Source of the DNA: CAYRMV01 sp964425255
Lineage (GTDB): Bacteria; Bacteroidota; Bacteroidia; Flavobacteriales_D; Crocinitomicaceae
Reading direction: 5' to 3'
NCBI GenBank assembly: GCA_964425255.1
Contig: CAYRMV010000105.1
Span: forward strand, 1 to 11,320
DNA: 11,320 nt
A model generated the notes under the pieces. It ran no database searches and had not been told where the DNA came from. It saw nothing but the letters and a program-made list of their open reading frames with translations. Numbering within the stretch: position 1 is the stretch's first letter; each line of letters opens with the position of its first letter. Below are positions 1-7,769 of this stretch, one piece after another. The position numbers and the translations under genes are program-made.

Positions 1-796
1 TAGTATGCCATTTAATGTCTTTAAGATGTTCAGAAAGGATAAAAGCACTTTGCCAATTATTTTGATCATTTGCTATCAAATCAGTAAGTAATAAAGCTCG
101 TTCATTATCAGTTGTCATTTTTTTCAAAAGATTATAATATTGTTTAATGATTGTATTTAAAAACAAATTTTCGGAATTGCATAGACATAATTTTAGCCAT
201 TCTTGAATTTGATAATAACTTAAAATATGCTTATTTTGATCAAATATTCCTCTTTCTTTAAGTTCTCCGATAGTTACATCATCAGGTTTTTTGTAAAGTG
301 ATAAATAATACACTGAAGTCTTATCCTCATCGCATTTGTACTTACAATTATTATCGTTTTTATCTTTTCCTTTTGTAATTGTATTATAATACCTTTCTAA
401 TTGTCCTCTGTATCCTGAATCTTTTTCTTGATCATAATGAATACTATCATTTGCATGAATTTTATTTTCAATAATTATTGCCTGCCTTTCTTTTTCATTA
501 ATTATTAGGATATCAATTTCTTCATATTCAGATTTATTTTGTTCATTTGGAATTACTTCACTTTCAGCAATACTGAAATTATCTTTATCTATTTTTAGAA
601 TTTCTCGAACAAACAACTCTAGGAATTTTTCATTTTTTAAAGAAAGTAAATAGGAAATAAAACGAGAGTGCAATGTAACTTCCTCATGACCGTTAAAAAA
701 AACACTGAAAACACTCATGTTTTCATCATCTTCAATCTGATAATACTTATTTTTAATTTCAAATATTTCATTGAGAAAGATTTGTATCTCATTCAT
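1..796 (-). CDS. PD-(D/E)XK nuclease family protein (PDDEXK_4-like), 3' end beyond the window
   Basis: Reading leftwards from an ATG at 796, the frame stays open for 265 codons to the window edge, so the C-terminus is missing. The centre carries a PD-(D/E)XK nuclease core: an EEIDILII strand (Asp95), then IIIENK (Glu110, Lys112; the ExK half), then GQLERYYN near residue 131. An early helix, EEVTLHSRFISYLLS at residues 38-52, also fits. This order is what I know from the PDDEXK_4 family (PF14281), often annotated simply as PD-(D/E)XK nuclease superfamily and frequent in defence islands. All core acidic and lysine residues are present, so a Mg-dependent DNA nuclease is plausible; the substrate is unknown. 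A Cys/Asp/Lys-rich insertion (residues 141-160) lies between the GQL helix and the next strand. It is probably transcribed separately from the gene to its right, which ends in a terminator. The fold assignment is fairly secure, the cellular role is not. Confidence 0.82.
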   Translation of the reverse strand, partial: MNEIQIFLNEIFEIKNKYYQIEDDENMSVFSVFFNGHEEVTLHSRFISYLLSLKNEKFLELFVREILKIDKDNFSIAESEVIPNEQNKSEYEEIDILIINEKERQAIIIENKIHANDSIHYDQEKDSGYRGQLERYYNTITKGKDKNDNNCKYKCDEDKTSVYYLSLYKKPDDVTIGELKERGIFDQNKHILSYYQIQEWLKLCLCNSENLFLNTIIKQYYNLLKKMTTDNERALLLTDLIANDQNNWQSAFILSEHLKDIKWHT

Positions 797-870
797 ATTT
801 CAATTTTTATCGATTTTTTACAATGTTGACGACGATGTAATTGGTGAACGATTGCAAGCGCTTTAGTTAA

Positions 871-900
871 TAAAAGGAAAGCCCTGACACTGGACAGGGC
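871..900 (-). terminator. Intrinsic terminator after the UDG-like gene
   Basis: The inverted repeat GCCCTG (881-886) / CAGGGC (895-900) encloses an 8-nt loop. On the minus strand it is followed by TTTCCTTTTATT, an imperfect U-tract. It lies 13 bp past the stop codon of the gene at 913-1572 and should separate it from the nuclease gene to the left. Confidence 0.7.
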
Positions 901-912
901 TCGCGCTTTGAG

Positions 913-1572
913 CTAATTTCCAAAAATAAAGTCCCTCCATAAATTTGCAGAATATGCCATGCTTGGATGCTTAACAAAATAGCAAATACATTTTTTATTA
1001 TCTAAAGTTAACTCAAATGACTTTGGAAACGAACCATTAATTTTTTCTTTTCCAAACTTAAACTCTTCAATTCTAAAATTTTCTGAATTCAATAAATTTT
1101 GAAAATGTTTTGAAGCTTCAACACCACAAAAAATGATAATATCTGGAGCCAATAATCCAACTGTTTCCTTAAAATTATACAACCCATTTCTAATATCGTC
1201 ATAGGTTGGTCGATCATTTCCAGAGATACTCGGTAACAATCTTTGAATCAAGTTAAAATATGCTACACTATTCCATAAATCGTTGTTGACTTCCCCCAGA
1301 ATTGTTTTTTCCATTTCTCGGATGAGATTATTTTTGACGCTACTTAAATTCCATGGTTTAGCTTGTATTCCTTCCTTAAGTATAAATTGTCTTGTCCAAC
1401 TAGCATCTTTATAAAATTCAGGATCCTCATCTGCTGGTACATAATGACTCTCTCCAACAATTAAAGTTTTTACTTTTTGATTAAAATAATTTTTCCCAAC
1501 AAATGGAAGCCACTTCAAGCTTTCTATTTCTGAAAACTTTTCATCTAGTGATGTATCTAGGTATTCTTTCAT
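913..1572 (-). CDS. Uracil-DNA-glycosylase-fold (UDG-like) protein, 219 aa
   Basis: The protein shows the spaced motifs of the uracil-DNA glycosylase superfamily. A strand ends in the loop TLIVGESHY (residues 36-44), in the place of the GxDPG/GExPG water-activating loop. WNSVAYFNLIQ (100-110) matches the strand holding the base-binding Asn/Phe. LAPDIIIFCG (141-150) is the third core strand, and KHPS (201-204) is the HPS loop that inserts into DNA. The length of 219 residues is right for a single-domain UDG. The first loop reads GESHY rather than a canonical GExPG, so the exact chemistry and target base cannot be assumed. Known UDG-fold proteins remove uracil or other modified bases; one, Brig1, is an antiviral glycosylase acting on glucosylated cytosine in phage DNA. 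The location in a defence island makes a similar role worth considering, but that is inference. The gene stands alone, with a terminator behind it and a weak promoter in front. Confidence 0.6.
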   Translation of the reverse strand: MKEYLDTSLDEKFSEIESLKWLPFVGKNYFNQKVKTLIVGESHYVPADEDPEFYKDASWTRQFILKEGIQAKPWNLSSVKNNLIREMEKTILGEVNNDLWNSVAYFNLIQRLLPSISGNDRPTYDDIRNGLYNFKETVGLLAPDIIIFCGVEASKHFQNLLNSENFRIEEFKFGKEKINGSFPKSFELTLDNKKCICYFVKHPSMAYSANLWRDFIFGN

Positions 1573-1606
1573 AAATTACATTTTTTGCTTGTATTATCTA
1601 AAATAG

Positions 1607-1636
1607 TTAAATTAGAATATTGATTAATAAATCAAA
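1607..1636 (-). promoter_or_regulatory. Possible promoter of the UDG-like gene
   Basis: On the minus strand a TTTG box (1633-1636) is followed after 18 bp by TAATTTAA (1607-1614), a partial match to the Bacteroidetes TAnnTTTG box. It sits about 35 bp before the start codon at 1572. In DNA this AT-rich the match could be chance. Confidence 0.25.
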
Positions 1637-1718
1637 TCTAAACAAATTTCACCAAATAAAAAAAAAGCTACTCATTTGTATATCAACCTTAATCAATCCT
1701 TTACCAAAAAAATAAAAG

Positions 1719-2411
1719 TTAAGAGACCATCTGAAAAATTCGCATATTGCGTTTGTTCATTAAATCGACCGTGTGTTCTTTGTAGTACTTATATTCTAAA
1801 ATGGTTTGTGGCTGCGGATCTCGTTTAAAATCATCGAAAGGTAACGAAAAACATATATGATCATTCTCGACAACAAAATCTTGTAAAAGAAAAAATTCAA
1901 TATAACCTCGGAAATCAATAAACAGCTCAAAAAAGTCGCTATAATCCAATAAAGTTTTAGATAGTGGACTTTCCTCGTTTAGATAGAAACGTCTGATACA
2001 TTCTAATGTTAAATCAAACCGATCACTAATTTTTCGGTTGACACCTCTTGCCTGATTCACGGTAAATCCATTTCTGCGATGAGCAGGAAAAACAATGTGT
2101 CCGCCAATTGTTCGTACTTTGTATTTCAATTCCTCGCGGTCAATATCTGAAAGCCATCCTTCAAATTTATTTGCAAATTTCCCATCAAAATGCGGACACA
2201 TCCGATCGCAGGACAAATTCATATACAAATTGTTTTTTAGAAGTAACCTTCCAGAATTTTGCCCTAAAATTTCAAGTTCTAATCCTAGTCCACTAGGTAA
2301 ATCTTTACTCCATAAATATTTCATCGCTTCATAAAGTTTTGAACTATCTGTGTCAGGATCTCCGCATTTTGTATCACCGCGATAGTCAAAGTTAATGTCG
2401 ATTAAGTTCAT
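1719..2411 (-). CDS. Hypothetical protein, 230 aa (possibly DUF6994-like)
   Basis: I do not recognise an enzymatic function. The N-terminus reads FDYRGDTKCGDPDTDS (residues 8-23), then YLWSKDLPSGLGLELEI (33-49), an arrangement I associate with an uncharacterised family annotated as DUF6994 in other bacteria; this is recollection rather than a tested match. The middle has Cys/His residues (C69, C73, H75) and a basic stretch from about 105 to 135 (TIGGHIVFPAHRRNG, then VNQARGVNRKISDRFD). The C-terminus is rich in aromatic residues. No signal peptide, membrane helix or nucleotide-binding loop is visible, so it is probably cytoplasmic. It stands alone in the same orientation as its neighbours, with 146 bp to the UDG-like gene and 169 bp to the HerA gene, so its link to either system is uncertain. 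An orphan defence or cargo gene is possible. Confidence 0.7.
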   Translation of the reverse strand: MNLIDINFDYRGDTKCGDPDTDSSKLYEAMKYLWSKDLPSGLGLELEILGQNSGRLLLKNNLYMNLSCDRMCPHFDGKFANKFEGWLSDIDREELKYKVRTIGGHIVFPAHRRNGFTVNQARGVNRKISDRFDLTLECIRRFYLNEESPLSKTLLDYSDFFELFIDFRGYIEFFLLQDFVVENDHICFSLPFDDFKRDPQPQTILEYKYYKEHTVDLMNKRNMRIFQMVS

Positions 2412-2580
2412 ATTCTGAAAAATAGTGTCTTAATTTATTTTGAATGATTTGGGTTTAATGATATTTAATTATTGATATTTTGGAGCTTCAAGAAGCTTGA
2501 TCACTTACATAACTTTGTTTTAAAAGTAAAGCTGCTATTTTATACTCATCCAAAGTAAATTGTCAGTTTTCAACTTGATT

Positions 2581-4704
2581 TTATTCTGGTATATATTTCT
2601 CTCCTTTTTCCCATGCCTCCGCAATTTTTTCGTAATACGGAAAGTCTTTTGGTAAGTCAATTGTCCAGTTCTCAATGAATTTAGGATTATTGCTATTCGG
2701 TCTTGGATTAGCCGTATTCATTTTTGCTTGTACAGGCGTTCTTACAGCGTCACCCATAATAACTACATGTTGTTGTGGTAAAATAGGTAATTGTTGCAGT
2801 ATGTCTTCATTTGCAGCTGAAACCAATTGTCGAACATATTTTTGGTCTTCTGGATTTTGAAGTCTATGAATGATAAATGAATTACATTGTGATAAAACTG
2901 TCTTTGATAACTCCGATGGTCTTTGACTTGAAACAAGTAATGAAATTCCGTATTTCCGTCCTTCTCTTGCAATTCGTTCAAATACCTTTTTTGCAATTGA
3001 TTCTCTGTCTCCACGATTTTTTTCAGGGATATAATTTTGTGCTTCTTCAAGCGCAATAACAATTGGTAATTTGCCTCTATCACTTTCTGGAAATCGTGAA
3101 ACGAACTCCAAAATTAGTCTACCAATTAAACCAGTAATAGTTTCAAGAACCTCAAAAGGCAATAAGGACATATCAATTATTGTAACTTGACTTGGTTTGT
3201 CAGCCTTAAGTTTTTCTACATCACCTTTTGCAAGTTGCTCTTTGTAAAAACTCGTGAATAAATCCGTGTCTTCAGTTTTGAATACTTTACAAAAATCGCC
3301 CAAAATAAATGAAATGAATTTAGCTAATGTGTTTTCAATTTCTTCTGTTTGATTGAGCAATAAGGGTTGAGCAATTCTCTCATCACTTAAATAGGATTGT
3401 AATCTTAACCTTAAAGTCGAAACAAATTCCCTCAATCTATTACCCGAATTTTCTTGTTCATTTATTGCTTCGTCAAAGAATCTTTCGATTAACTCACTGA
3501 AATTGAAATAAATTGGCAAATCAATATTTCTTTCTTCTGCGACTTCCAAATTTCTTATGAAAACATTGTAAAGTGATAACTGTGATTTTAAAGTTTCAGT
3601 ACTTTGAGAAAGAACCTGTGTACTTACATTTCCATTCACATATTGACCCGTCTTTGTAAGGTTTACTCTTTGGGCAAGAATATTGTTTAACGCTGTTAGA
3701 ATTTGTGTTTTATCAAAATCAGTGGGTAATGCAGTTATTTCATTTACAAATGGTTCTAATTCCGAAAATATTGTATTCTTTATTTTGAAGTTATTTTCAT
3801 CACATTCGTTTATGATTGTTTCCAATCTAGAAATATATGCTTGAGGGATCAATCTTTTAACAGCAGCAACAGTTTGATTTTTTGCTAAACCTAATGCCCT
3901 TTTAAAAACGGGTGATTGTGTTCCTGAAGTAGGCTCAAATAAGAAGTCAAAATCCGCAAAATTCATAAACCAAAAGGGCACTTTCATTCCATTTTTGTCA
4001 ATGTGAAAAGGATTTACTTCATTTAGTTTTTTATAAGGATTTTCTTTAGTCCCTTGAAACGCTTGCCTGTATTCCCCATTTGTATCGAATATTATAATGT
4101 GGGCATTTTTGAGATTTTTTCCATTATATTCAAATTCAAACATACTTTGGATAATTGAGGCAAAAGTGCAAGATTTACCAGAGCCAGTATTACCTAGAAT
4201 TGCAGCATGCTTTCCAAAAAACTTGTCAGGATTAATTTTGATTTTATAGTCTGAAAATGATGGAGATGTGCCAATAGGCAGATAATAATCATCTTCAAAA
4301 TTAATTTCTGATTTCTCTTTTTGGTCGAAAATATTATCCAAATCCTGTCTTGTTACATACCAAACTGGGTTATCAAGAATCGGATAATTGTAAACACCTT
4401 GAATATACTTTCCGCTATTTTCAATTGTTCCAATCATTGTTGCTACCAAATATCTCGCTGACTTGGTCAAAAATATTGCTTCCTTGTTTTTTCCGAGTTC
4501 AGTTTCATCAATTGCCCTGACGCTAGTCACCATTGCAACTATCCTGTCAGAACCGATTGGTATTATGACATAAGAGTTTATCCTTGCCACTTCATATATA
4601 TCTTCGTAACCACTTTTATAAAGGCTTTTCAAGTCATCATCTAATCGAATATATGCCCTGAAACTATCTACAGAAATTACTTTACCAATAATTCTTTCAC
4701 TCAT
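2581..4704 (-). CDS. herA: HerA-type hexameric ATPase of a SIR2-HerA anti-phage system, 707 aa
   Basis: This is a HerA/FtsK-type DNA-translocating ATPase. An N-terminal HAS-barrel-like beta domain (about residues 4-65, beginning IGKVISVDSF) is followed by the ATPase: Walker A GNTGSGKS (171-178), a strand and Asp at IIIFDTNGEY (203-212), DMSLLP (511-516), Walker B PIVIALEEAQ (547-556), the arginine-containing helix FERIAREGRKYG (575-586), and the sensor SQRPSEL (593-599). A long helical insertion lies between the Walker motifs (about 255-500), as in HerA proteins. The start codon overlaps the stop of the SIR2 gene by 4 bp (ATGA), which indicates translational coupling and a fixed partnership. 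In characterised SIR2-HerA systems the two proteins form a large complex that depletes NAD+ during phage infection. A housekeeping HerA-NurA role is unlikely because no nurA is next to it and the partner is SIR2. All ATPase motifs are intact. Confidence 0.92.
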   Translation of the reverse strand: MSERIIGKVISVDSFRAYIRLDDDLKSLYKSGYEDIYEVARINSYVIIPIGSDRIVAMVTSVRAIDETELGKNKEAIFLTKSARYLVATMIGTIENSGKYIQGVYNYPILDNPVWYVTRQDLDNIFDQKEKSEINFEDDYYLPIGTSPSFSDYKIKINPDKFFGKHAAILGNTGSGKSCTFASIIQSMFEFEYNGKNLKNAHIIIFDTNGEYRQAFQGTKENPYKKLNEVNPFHIDKNGMKVPFWFMNFADFDFLFEPTSGTQSPVFKRALGLAKNQTVAAVKRLIPQAYISRLETIINECDENNFKIKNTIFSELEPFVNEITALPTDFDKTQILTALNNILAQRVNLTKTGQYVNGNVSTQVLSQSTETLKSQLSLYNVFIRNLEVAEERNIDLPIYFNFSELIERFFDEAINEQENSGNRLREFVSTLRLRLQSYLSDERIAQPLLLNQTEEIENTLAKFISFILGDFCKVFKTEDTDLFTSFYKEQLAKGDVEKLKADKPSQVTIIDMSLLPFEVLETITGLIGRLILEFVSRFPESDRGKLPIVIALEEAQNYIPEKNRGDRESIAKKVFERIAREGRKYGISLLVSSQRPSELSKTVLSQCNSFIIHRLQNPEDQKYVRQLVSAANEDILQQLPILPQQHVVIMGDAVRTPVQAKMNTANPRPNSNNPKFIENWTIDLPKDFPYYEKIAEAWEKGEKYIPE

Positions 4705-6155
4705 TGTTCAGTTTCTTTTACTGGTTCTTGTTGTACTGATTTTGGACTAAATATTTCATTTAGAGTATTTGCCACTTTTTCATTACTATCTATATTGTTG
4801 AAATTCGGCATAAGGGTATCTGAGAAAGTCAAAAAGTCACCAAAAAACTCGCCTTCTAGAATAATGACTCTAGGGTCATTAAGCTCTTTAAGGTTTTTTA
4901 TATATTCGTTTCGAGTACCTTGAAAATCAACAACAATAAGAGTGAATGTTGGATTAGACAATGCTTGATAAATAATATCATTAAAATGGTCGTCACCAAA
5001 TGAATACCCAACAGTGATAAGAACCGATTGTGATTGAGTTATGGTTGAAGCAAATTGACGAAACAGTTCTGAGTATGGTAAGTCAAGGGTGTATGACTTT
5101 TTAACAGCAGAAGGGTAGATTATTATTTCACCTTTTTTCTTTAATGATTCGATAAGTTCAAGAGGTTTTTCCTCAATCCCATAAAGGTTATTGGCATCTC
5201 TTGATTCAGAATTTACCCAAGATAAAGAGCCGTGTAATTTAAAATATCTCACAACTTTTTCAATTCTCTGAACTTTTCCAGACGTTGTTGAGCCTGGGTA
5301 AAAAATATCAAACTCAAAAGTCTCAGGTTTAAAGAATCTTTTATGAAAACCTGAGAAACCATCTATATAGTGAACACCTAGTTTATCAAAAGCATATTCA
5401 AAAGCTAAATCATAGTTCGCAGTGAAGATATTCGCCCTTCTTAGATTTAGTGGTCTTTGAAGTAATGCCTTTATAAATTTTTCATGGAATATATATTTGC
5501 TTGTAGTTTCTAAAAGATTGCCCTGTTCTCTTTCCTTTTCAAATTGACTAGTTTTTTTTCTGTTAATTATTGTTTGAGATACTTCTCTGTTTTCTAAGTT
5601 ACAAACATTAAATAGACCTTCTTTAATTACGGTTATAAGTTCAGCATATTTATCAATTCTTTGCTTGGATTTGTCTTCGTTGAGAACATAATCTAGTGCA
5701 ATGAGATAATTTAGAACCTTTTCAAATTCAATTGCGATTTCCTTGGAATCAATGTCCCGCACTATATCGTTAACAATTTCAAACTTCCATTTATTTTCGT
5801 ATTCAAAAGTTTGAGTTCCCCCAATTAAATTAGCCTTTCCGTAATTTAAGAAATCACCTTGTAACTGTTTTATTACAAAAACAAAGTGGTCATTTATTCC
5901 AGCTATTGCAGCGTCTTGTTCATTAATGTATGTTTCAACTTCAAGAGGGAAATTGCGAATAGCAACTGCTCCTAAATGAATAGACGTGCCTGAACCGAAT
6001 AGAAAACTAACGTTGTCCAATTCAAGGTAATTTTTAAGCATTAATTTTACTTTATCAATAATTTTTGCTTGGTTCATACTCTCAGCTATCCAATCCGCTA
6101 ATTTGTCTGTATTGCCAAAATATATTTTATTTTTAGTAGAGTCAAAATGTGTCAT
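4701..6155 (-). CDS. SIR2-domain NADase effector of a SIR2-HerA anti-phage system, 484 aa
   Basis: The protein carries a SIR2 domain of the defence type. Its NAD-binding loop is FLFGSGTS (residues 51-58), in the place of the GAGxS motif. The Asn/Asp pair follows in TANYD (245-249, with N247 and D249), the catalytic His in FKLHGSLSW (305-313, H308), and the late strand and loop in TVGYSFGDDHFND (381-393). The central region (about 80-240) is a largely helical insertion typical of bacterial defence SIR2 proteins rather than of deacetylase sirtuins. No zinc-ribbon cysteine quartet is seen, which also argues against a deacetylase. The gene is translationally coupled to herA downstream. In known systems this subunit hydrolyses NAD+ after infection, causing abortive infection, and HerA controls or boosts it. 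Every catalytic residue visible is intact, so it should be active. The 96 bp before it contain paired repeats that may control its expression. Confidence 0.92.
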   Translation of the reverse strand: MTHFDSTKNKIYFGNTDKLADWIAESMNQAKIIDKVKLMLKNYLELDNVSFLFGSGTSIHLGAVAIRNFPLEVETYINEQDAAIAGINDHFVFVIKQLQGDFLNYGKANLIGGTQTFEYENKWKFEIVNDIVRDIDSKEIAIEFEKVLNYLIALDYVLNEDKSKQRIDKYAELITVIKEGLFNVCNLENREVSQTIINRKKTSQFEKEREQGNLLETTSKYIFHEKFIKALLQRPLNLRRANIFTANYDLAFEYAFDKLGVHYIDGFSGFHKRFFKPETFEFDIFYPGSTTSGKVQRIEKVVRYFKLHGSLSWVNSESRDANNLYGIEEKPLELIESLKKKGEIIIYPSAVKKSYTLDLPYSELFRQFASTITQSQSVLITVGYSFGDDHFNDIIYQALSNPTFTLIVVDFQGTRNEYIKNLKELNDPRVIILEGEFFGDFLTFSDTLMPNFNNIDSNEKVANTLNEIFSPKSVQQEPVKETEQ

Positions 6156-6185
6156 TATTTCATTTTAAAGATTTAATATTTACGG

Positions 6186-6224
6186 CTTAAAATATGCTTC
6201 CCGAAAAAACAATCGATGCTTCCC
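6186..6224 (-). promoter_or_regulatory. Paired direct repeats upstream of the SIR2-HerA operon, possible operator
   Basis: On the minus strand GGGAAGCAT occurs twice (6216-6224 and 6194-6202), exactly 22 bp apart, or two turns of the helix, so both copies face the same side of the DNA. The proximal copy continues as ATATTTTAAG and ends 30 bp before the SIR2 start codon. Spacing and position suit a binding site for a dimeric regulator. A similar 36-bp element precedes the small HTH gene at 10576-10611. Function is inferred from pattern alone. Confidence 0.4.
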
Positions 6225-6251
6225 TATCACTTATTTCTTAATTTTATCCAG

Positions 6252-7196
6252 TTAGTTTTTTTTTGAGACATTATGAATTTGTTTCAATAGATTATTGGAA
6301 AGAGCTGGAAATATCAAAGTGCCATCTTCAATATCATTTCTAAATTCTTCAACAAGCTTCAAAGCAATTACTAAGTCATTTCTATCTGGTCTTTGCAAAG
6401 TTTGTTTTATTTCAAAATATGTTTCATTCACCTTGTCAATTAAAGGTTTTAGTTTTTTCAATTTTCCCTTTTTGTATATGTATTTTAGAATAGTAAGCCC
6501 GTACATTGCGATTTCATAATTTTTAAGATAAATGAATGAATCATAAACTAAGCTAAATGCTATATTGATACACTCATTAGCGAGTTCAATAATTTTTTCA
6601 TTATCTGATTCGCTTTCTGAATTAGGAAAAAAGTTTAGAATAGAAGAAAAAATAGTGGATGCGACTTCTGTAGTCATTCCACTTCTTGTATGATCTGCTG
6701 CTATCGAAAGAAAATTAAAAATATCCACTGAAACTCTAAAATTTGTATGGTCTGAAAACTTATCAAGTTTGGAAATGATGTATGAACGTTCATTCCAATT
6801 GGCTGAAAAATAATCTTCTTTTAATTTTTCAATTTCAATTATTATTATAGCGTTTTTTGATGCAATAAGTAAGTCTTCATTTGTCAATTCTGAAACTGTT
6901 GAATTAAAAATTTTTAGCGAGTTTTCCCTTGCTGTTTCAATGACTTGATATTTGAGATCTCTATATTTTATAATGGTCTTGGGAGATAACTTTTTTATGA
7001 TATTACCGGTTACAGATGCTTCATTATGACAGTAAACACATAAAAAAGCCAAATTTTCAAATTTAAAATTTGAATTATCCCCATCGATATGGTGAATATG
7101 GTCGCCACGTTTATTATTGTCGCATACAACGCACTCACGATTTGATTTAAAAATCACTTCGGCTTGAATCTCATCAGGTATTTTTTTTCTACTCAT
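6252..7196 (-). CDS. HNH endonuclease-domain protein with helical C-terminal region, 314 aa
   Basis: The first 60 residues form an HNH nuclease domain with zinc-binding cysteines: CVVC (C22, C25), DHIHHIDGD (32-40, with the catalytic His region at H35/H36), NFKFENLAFL (43-52, N48), and CVYCH (53-57, C53, C56, H57). All elements of the HNH/McrA-like motif are intact. Residues 65-314 contain no recognisable domain; they look entirely helical, with Leu/Ile/Lys/Glu-rich segments that could be a TPR- or HEAT-like sensor or interaction region. It lies 96 bp upstream of the SIR2 gene on the same strand and may share its transcript, which raises the possibility of a three-gene HNH-SIR2-HerA unit. The gap and the separate repeats upstream of SIR2 leave open that it is an independent defence gene. 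The nuclease domain is secure; target and partners are unknown. Confidence 0.82.
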   Translation of the reverse strand: MSRKKIPDEIQAEVIFKSNRECVVCDNNKRGDHIHHIDGDNSNFKFENLAFLCVYCHNEASVTGNIIKKLSPKTIIKYRDLKYQVIETARENSLKIFNSTVSELTNEDLLIASKNAIIIIEIEKLKEDYFSANWNERSYIISKLDKFSDHTNFRVSVDIFNFLSIAADHTRSGMTTEVASTIFSSILNFFPNSESESDNEKIIELANECINIAFSLVYDSFIYLKNYEIAMYGLTILKYIYKKGKLKKLKPLIDKVNETYFEIKQTLQRPDRNDLVIALKLVEEFRNDIEDGTLIFPALSNNLLKQIHNVSKKN

Positions 7197-7274
7197 TATT
7201 ATAAATTGTATAAATTCTGCATTTCAAAATAATTACACAGAATATAAAAGTGAACAAATTATTTTATCATATAA

Positions 7275-7307
7275 CAAATTAACATTTCTATACACAAATC
7301 ATCCAAA
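7275..7307 (-). promoter_or_regulatory. Probable promoter of the HNH gene, possibly of HNH-SIR2-HerA
   Basis: On the minus strand TTTG (7304-7307) is followed after 21 bp by TTAATTTG (7275-7282), seven of eight positions of the Bacteroidetes TAnnTTTG box. A start about 7 bp downstream would give a leader of roughly 70 nt before the ATG at 7196. Confidence 0.4.
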
Positions 7308-7325
7308 ACCTTAAATTTCTTCTGA

Positions 7326-7769
7326 TCATTCGACCTTAACGGATTGTATTTTGATATCTACTTGACTTGTTAATTTTGGTTTGACGATTGGTACATTGAT
7401 GTAAATTGAATCATTAGGATTTACATATTCATAGATATCAATGGTATCAGTATCGATCAAACTTTTAGTTTTTGTATAGTAATCCAAAACAATTTTCACA
7501 TCTTTTGCTTTAACTACAACAGCATTATTATAAATATATCCTCGACAGACTGCCTTTTCATAATAGTAATCACTTTCAAACTCCAAACTCTCTGTTACTA
7601 AATGATCTATATTCTCAATTTCTTTATCTTTAACTAAATTGAGAAGATCATTGATTGATAAATTTCGATGTAGTTCGTTTTGAGCACTTTTACCATAGTG
7701 ATAACTTATTGCTGATACAATCAAAAGACTGATAATAAAAATGATAATTTGGAATTTGTTATTTTTCAT
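7326..7769 (-). CDS. Membrane-anchored hypothetical protein, 147 aa
   Basis: I do not recognise the family. Residues 6-24 (a run of Ile, Phe and Leu after MKNNK) form one hydrophobic helix, an uncleaved signal anchor with a positive N-terminus, so the remaining 120 residues should lie on the outer side of the inner membrane. That domain is rich in Asp, Lys, Tyr and Val, with beta-strand-like stretches such as AVVVKAKDVKIVLDYY (87-102) and YINVPIVKPKL (123-133). No catalytic motif is visible. The start codon overlaps the stop codon of the lipoprotein gene by 4 bp (ATGA), so the two are translationally coupled and probably act together at the cell envelope. It lies 129 bp before the HNH gene, with its own promoter-like sequence in between, so a role in that system is not indicated. 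Confidence 0.7.
   Translation of the reverse strand: MKNNKFQIIIFIISLLIVSAISYHYGKSAQNELHRNLSINDLLNLVKDKEIENIDHLVTESLEFESDYYYEKAVCRGYIYNNAVVVKAKDVKIVLDYYTKTKSLIDTDTIDIYEYVNPNDSIYINVPIVKPKLTSQVDIKIQSVKVE

Noticed and set aside
2483..2498. Small inverted repeat AGCTT/AAGCT after the HerA gene as a terminator
   Set aside because: Only a 5-bp stem and no T-tract follows on either strand; too weak to call.
2763..3083. Minus-strand open frame of 106 codons within the HerA gene
   Set aside because: It lies in a shifted frame inside the intact ATPase, over the Walker B region, and looks like a by-product of it.
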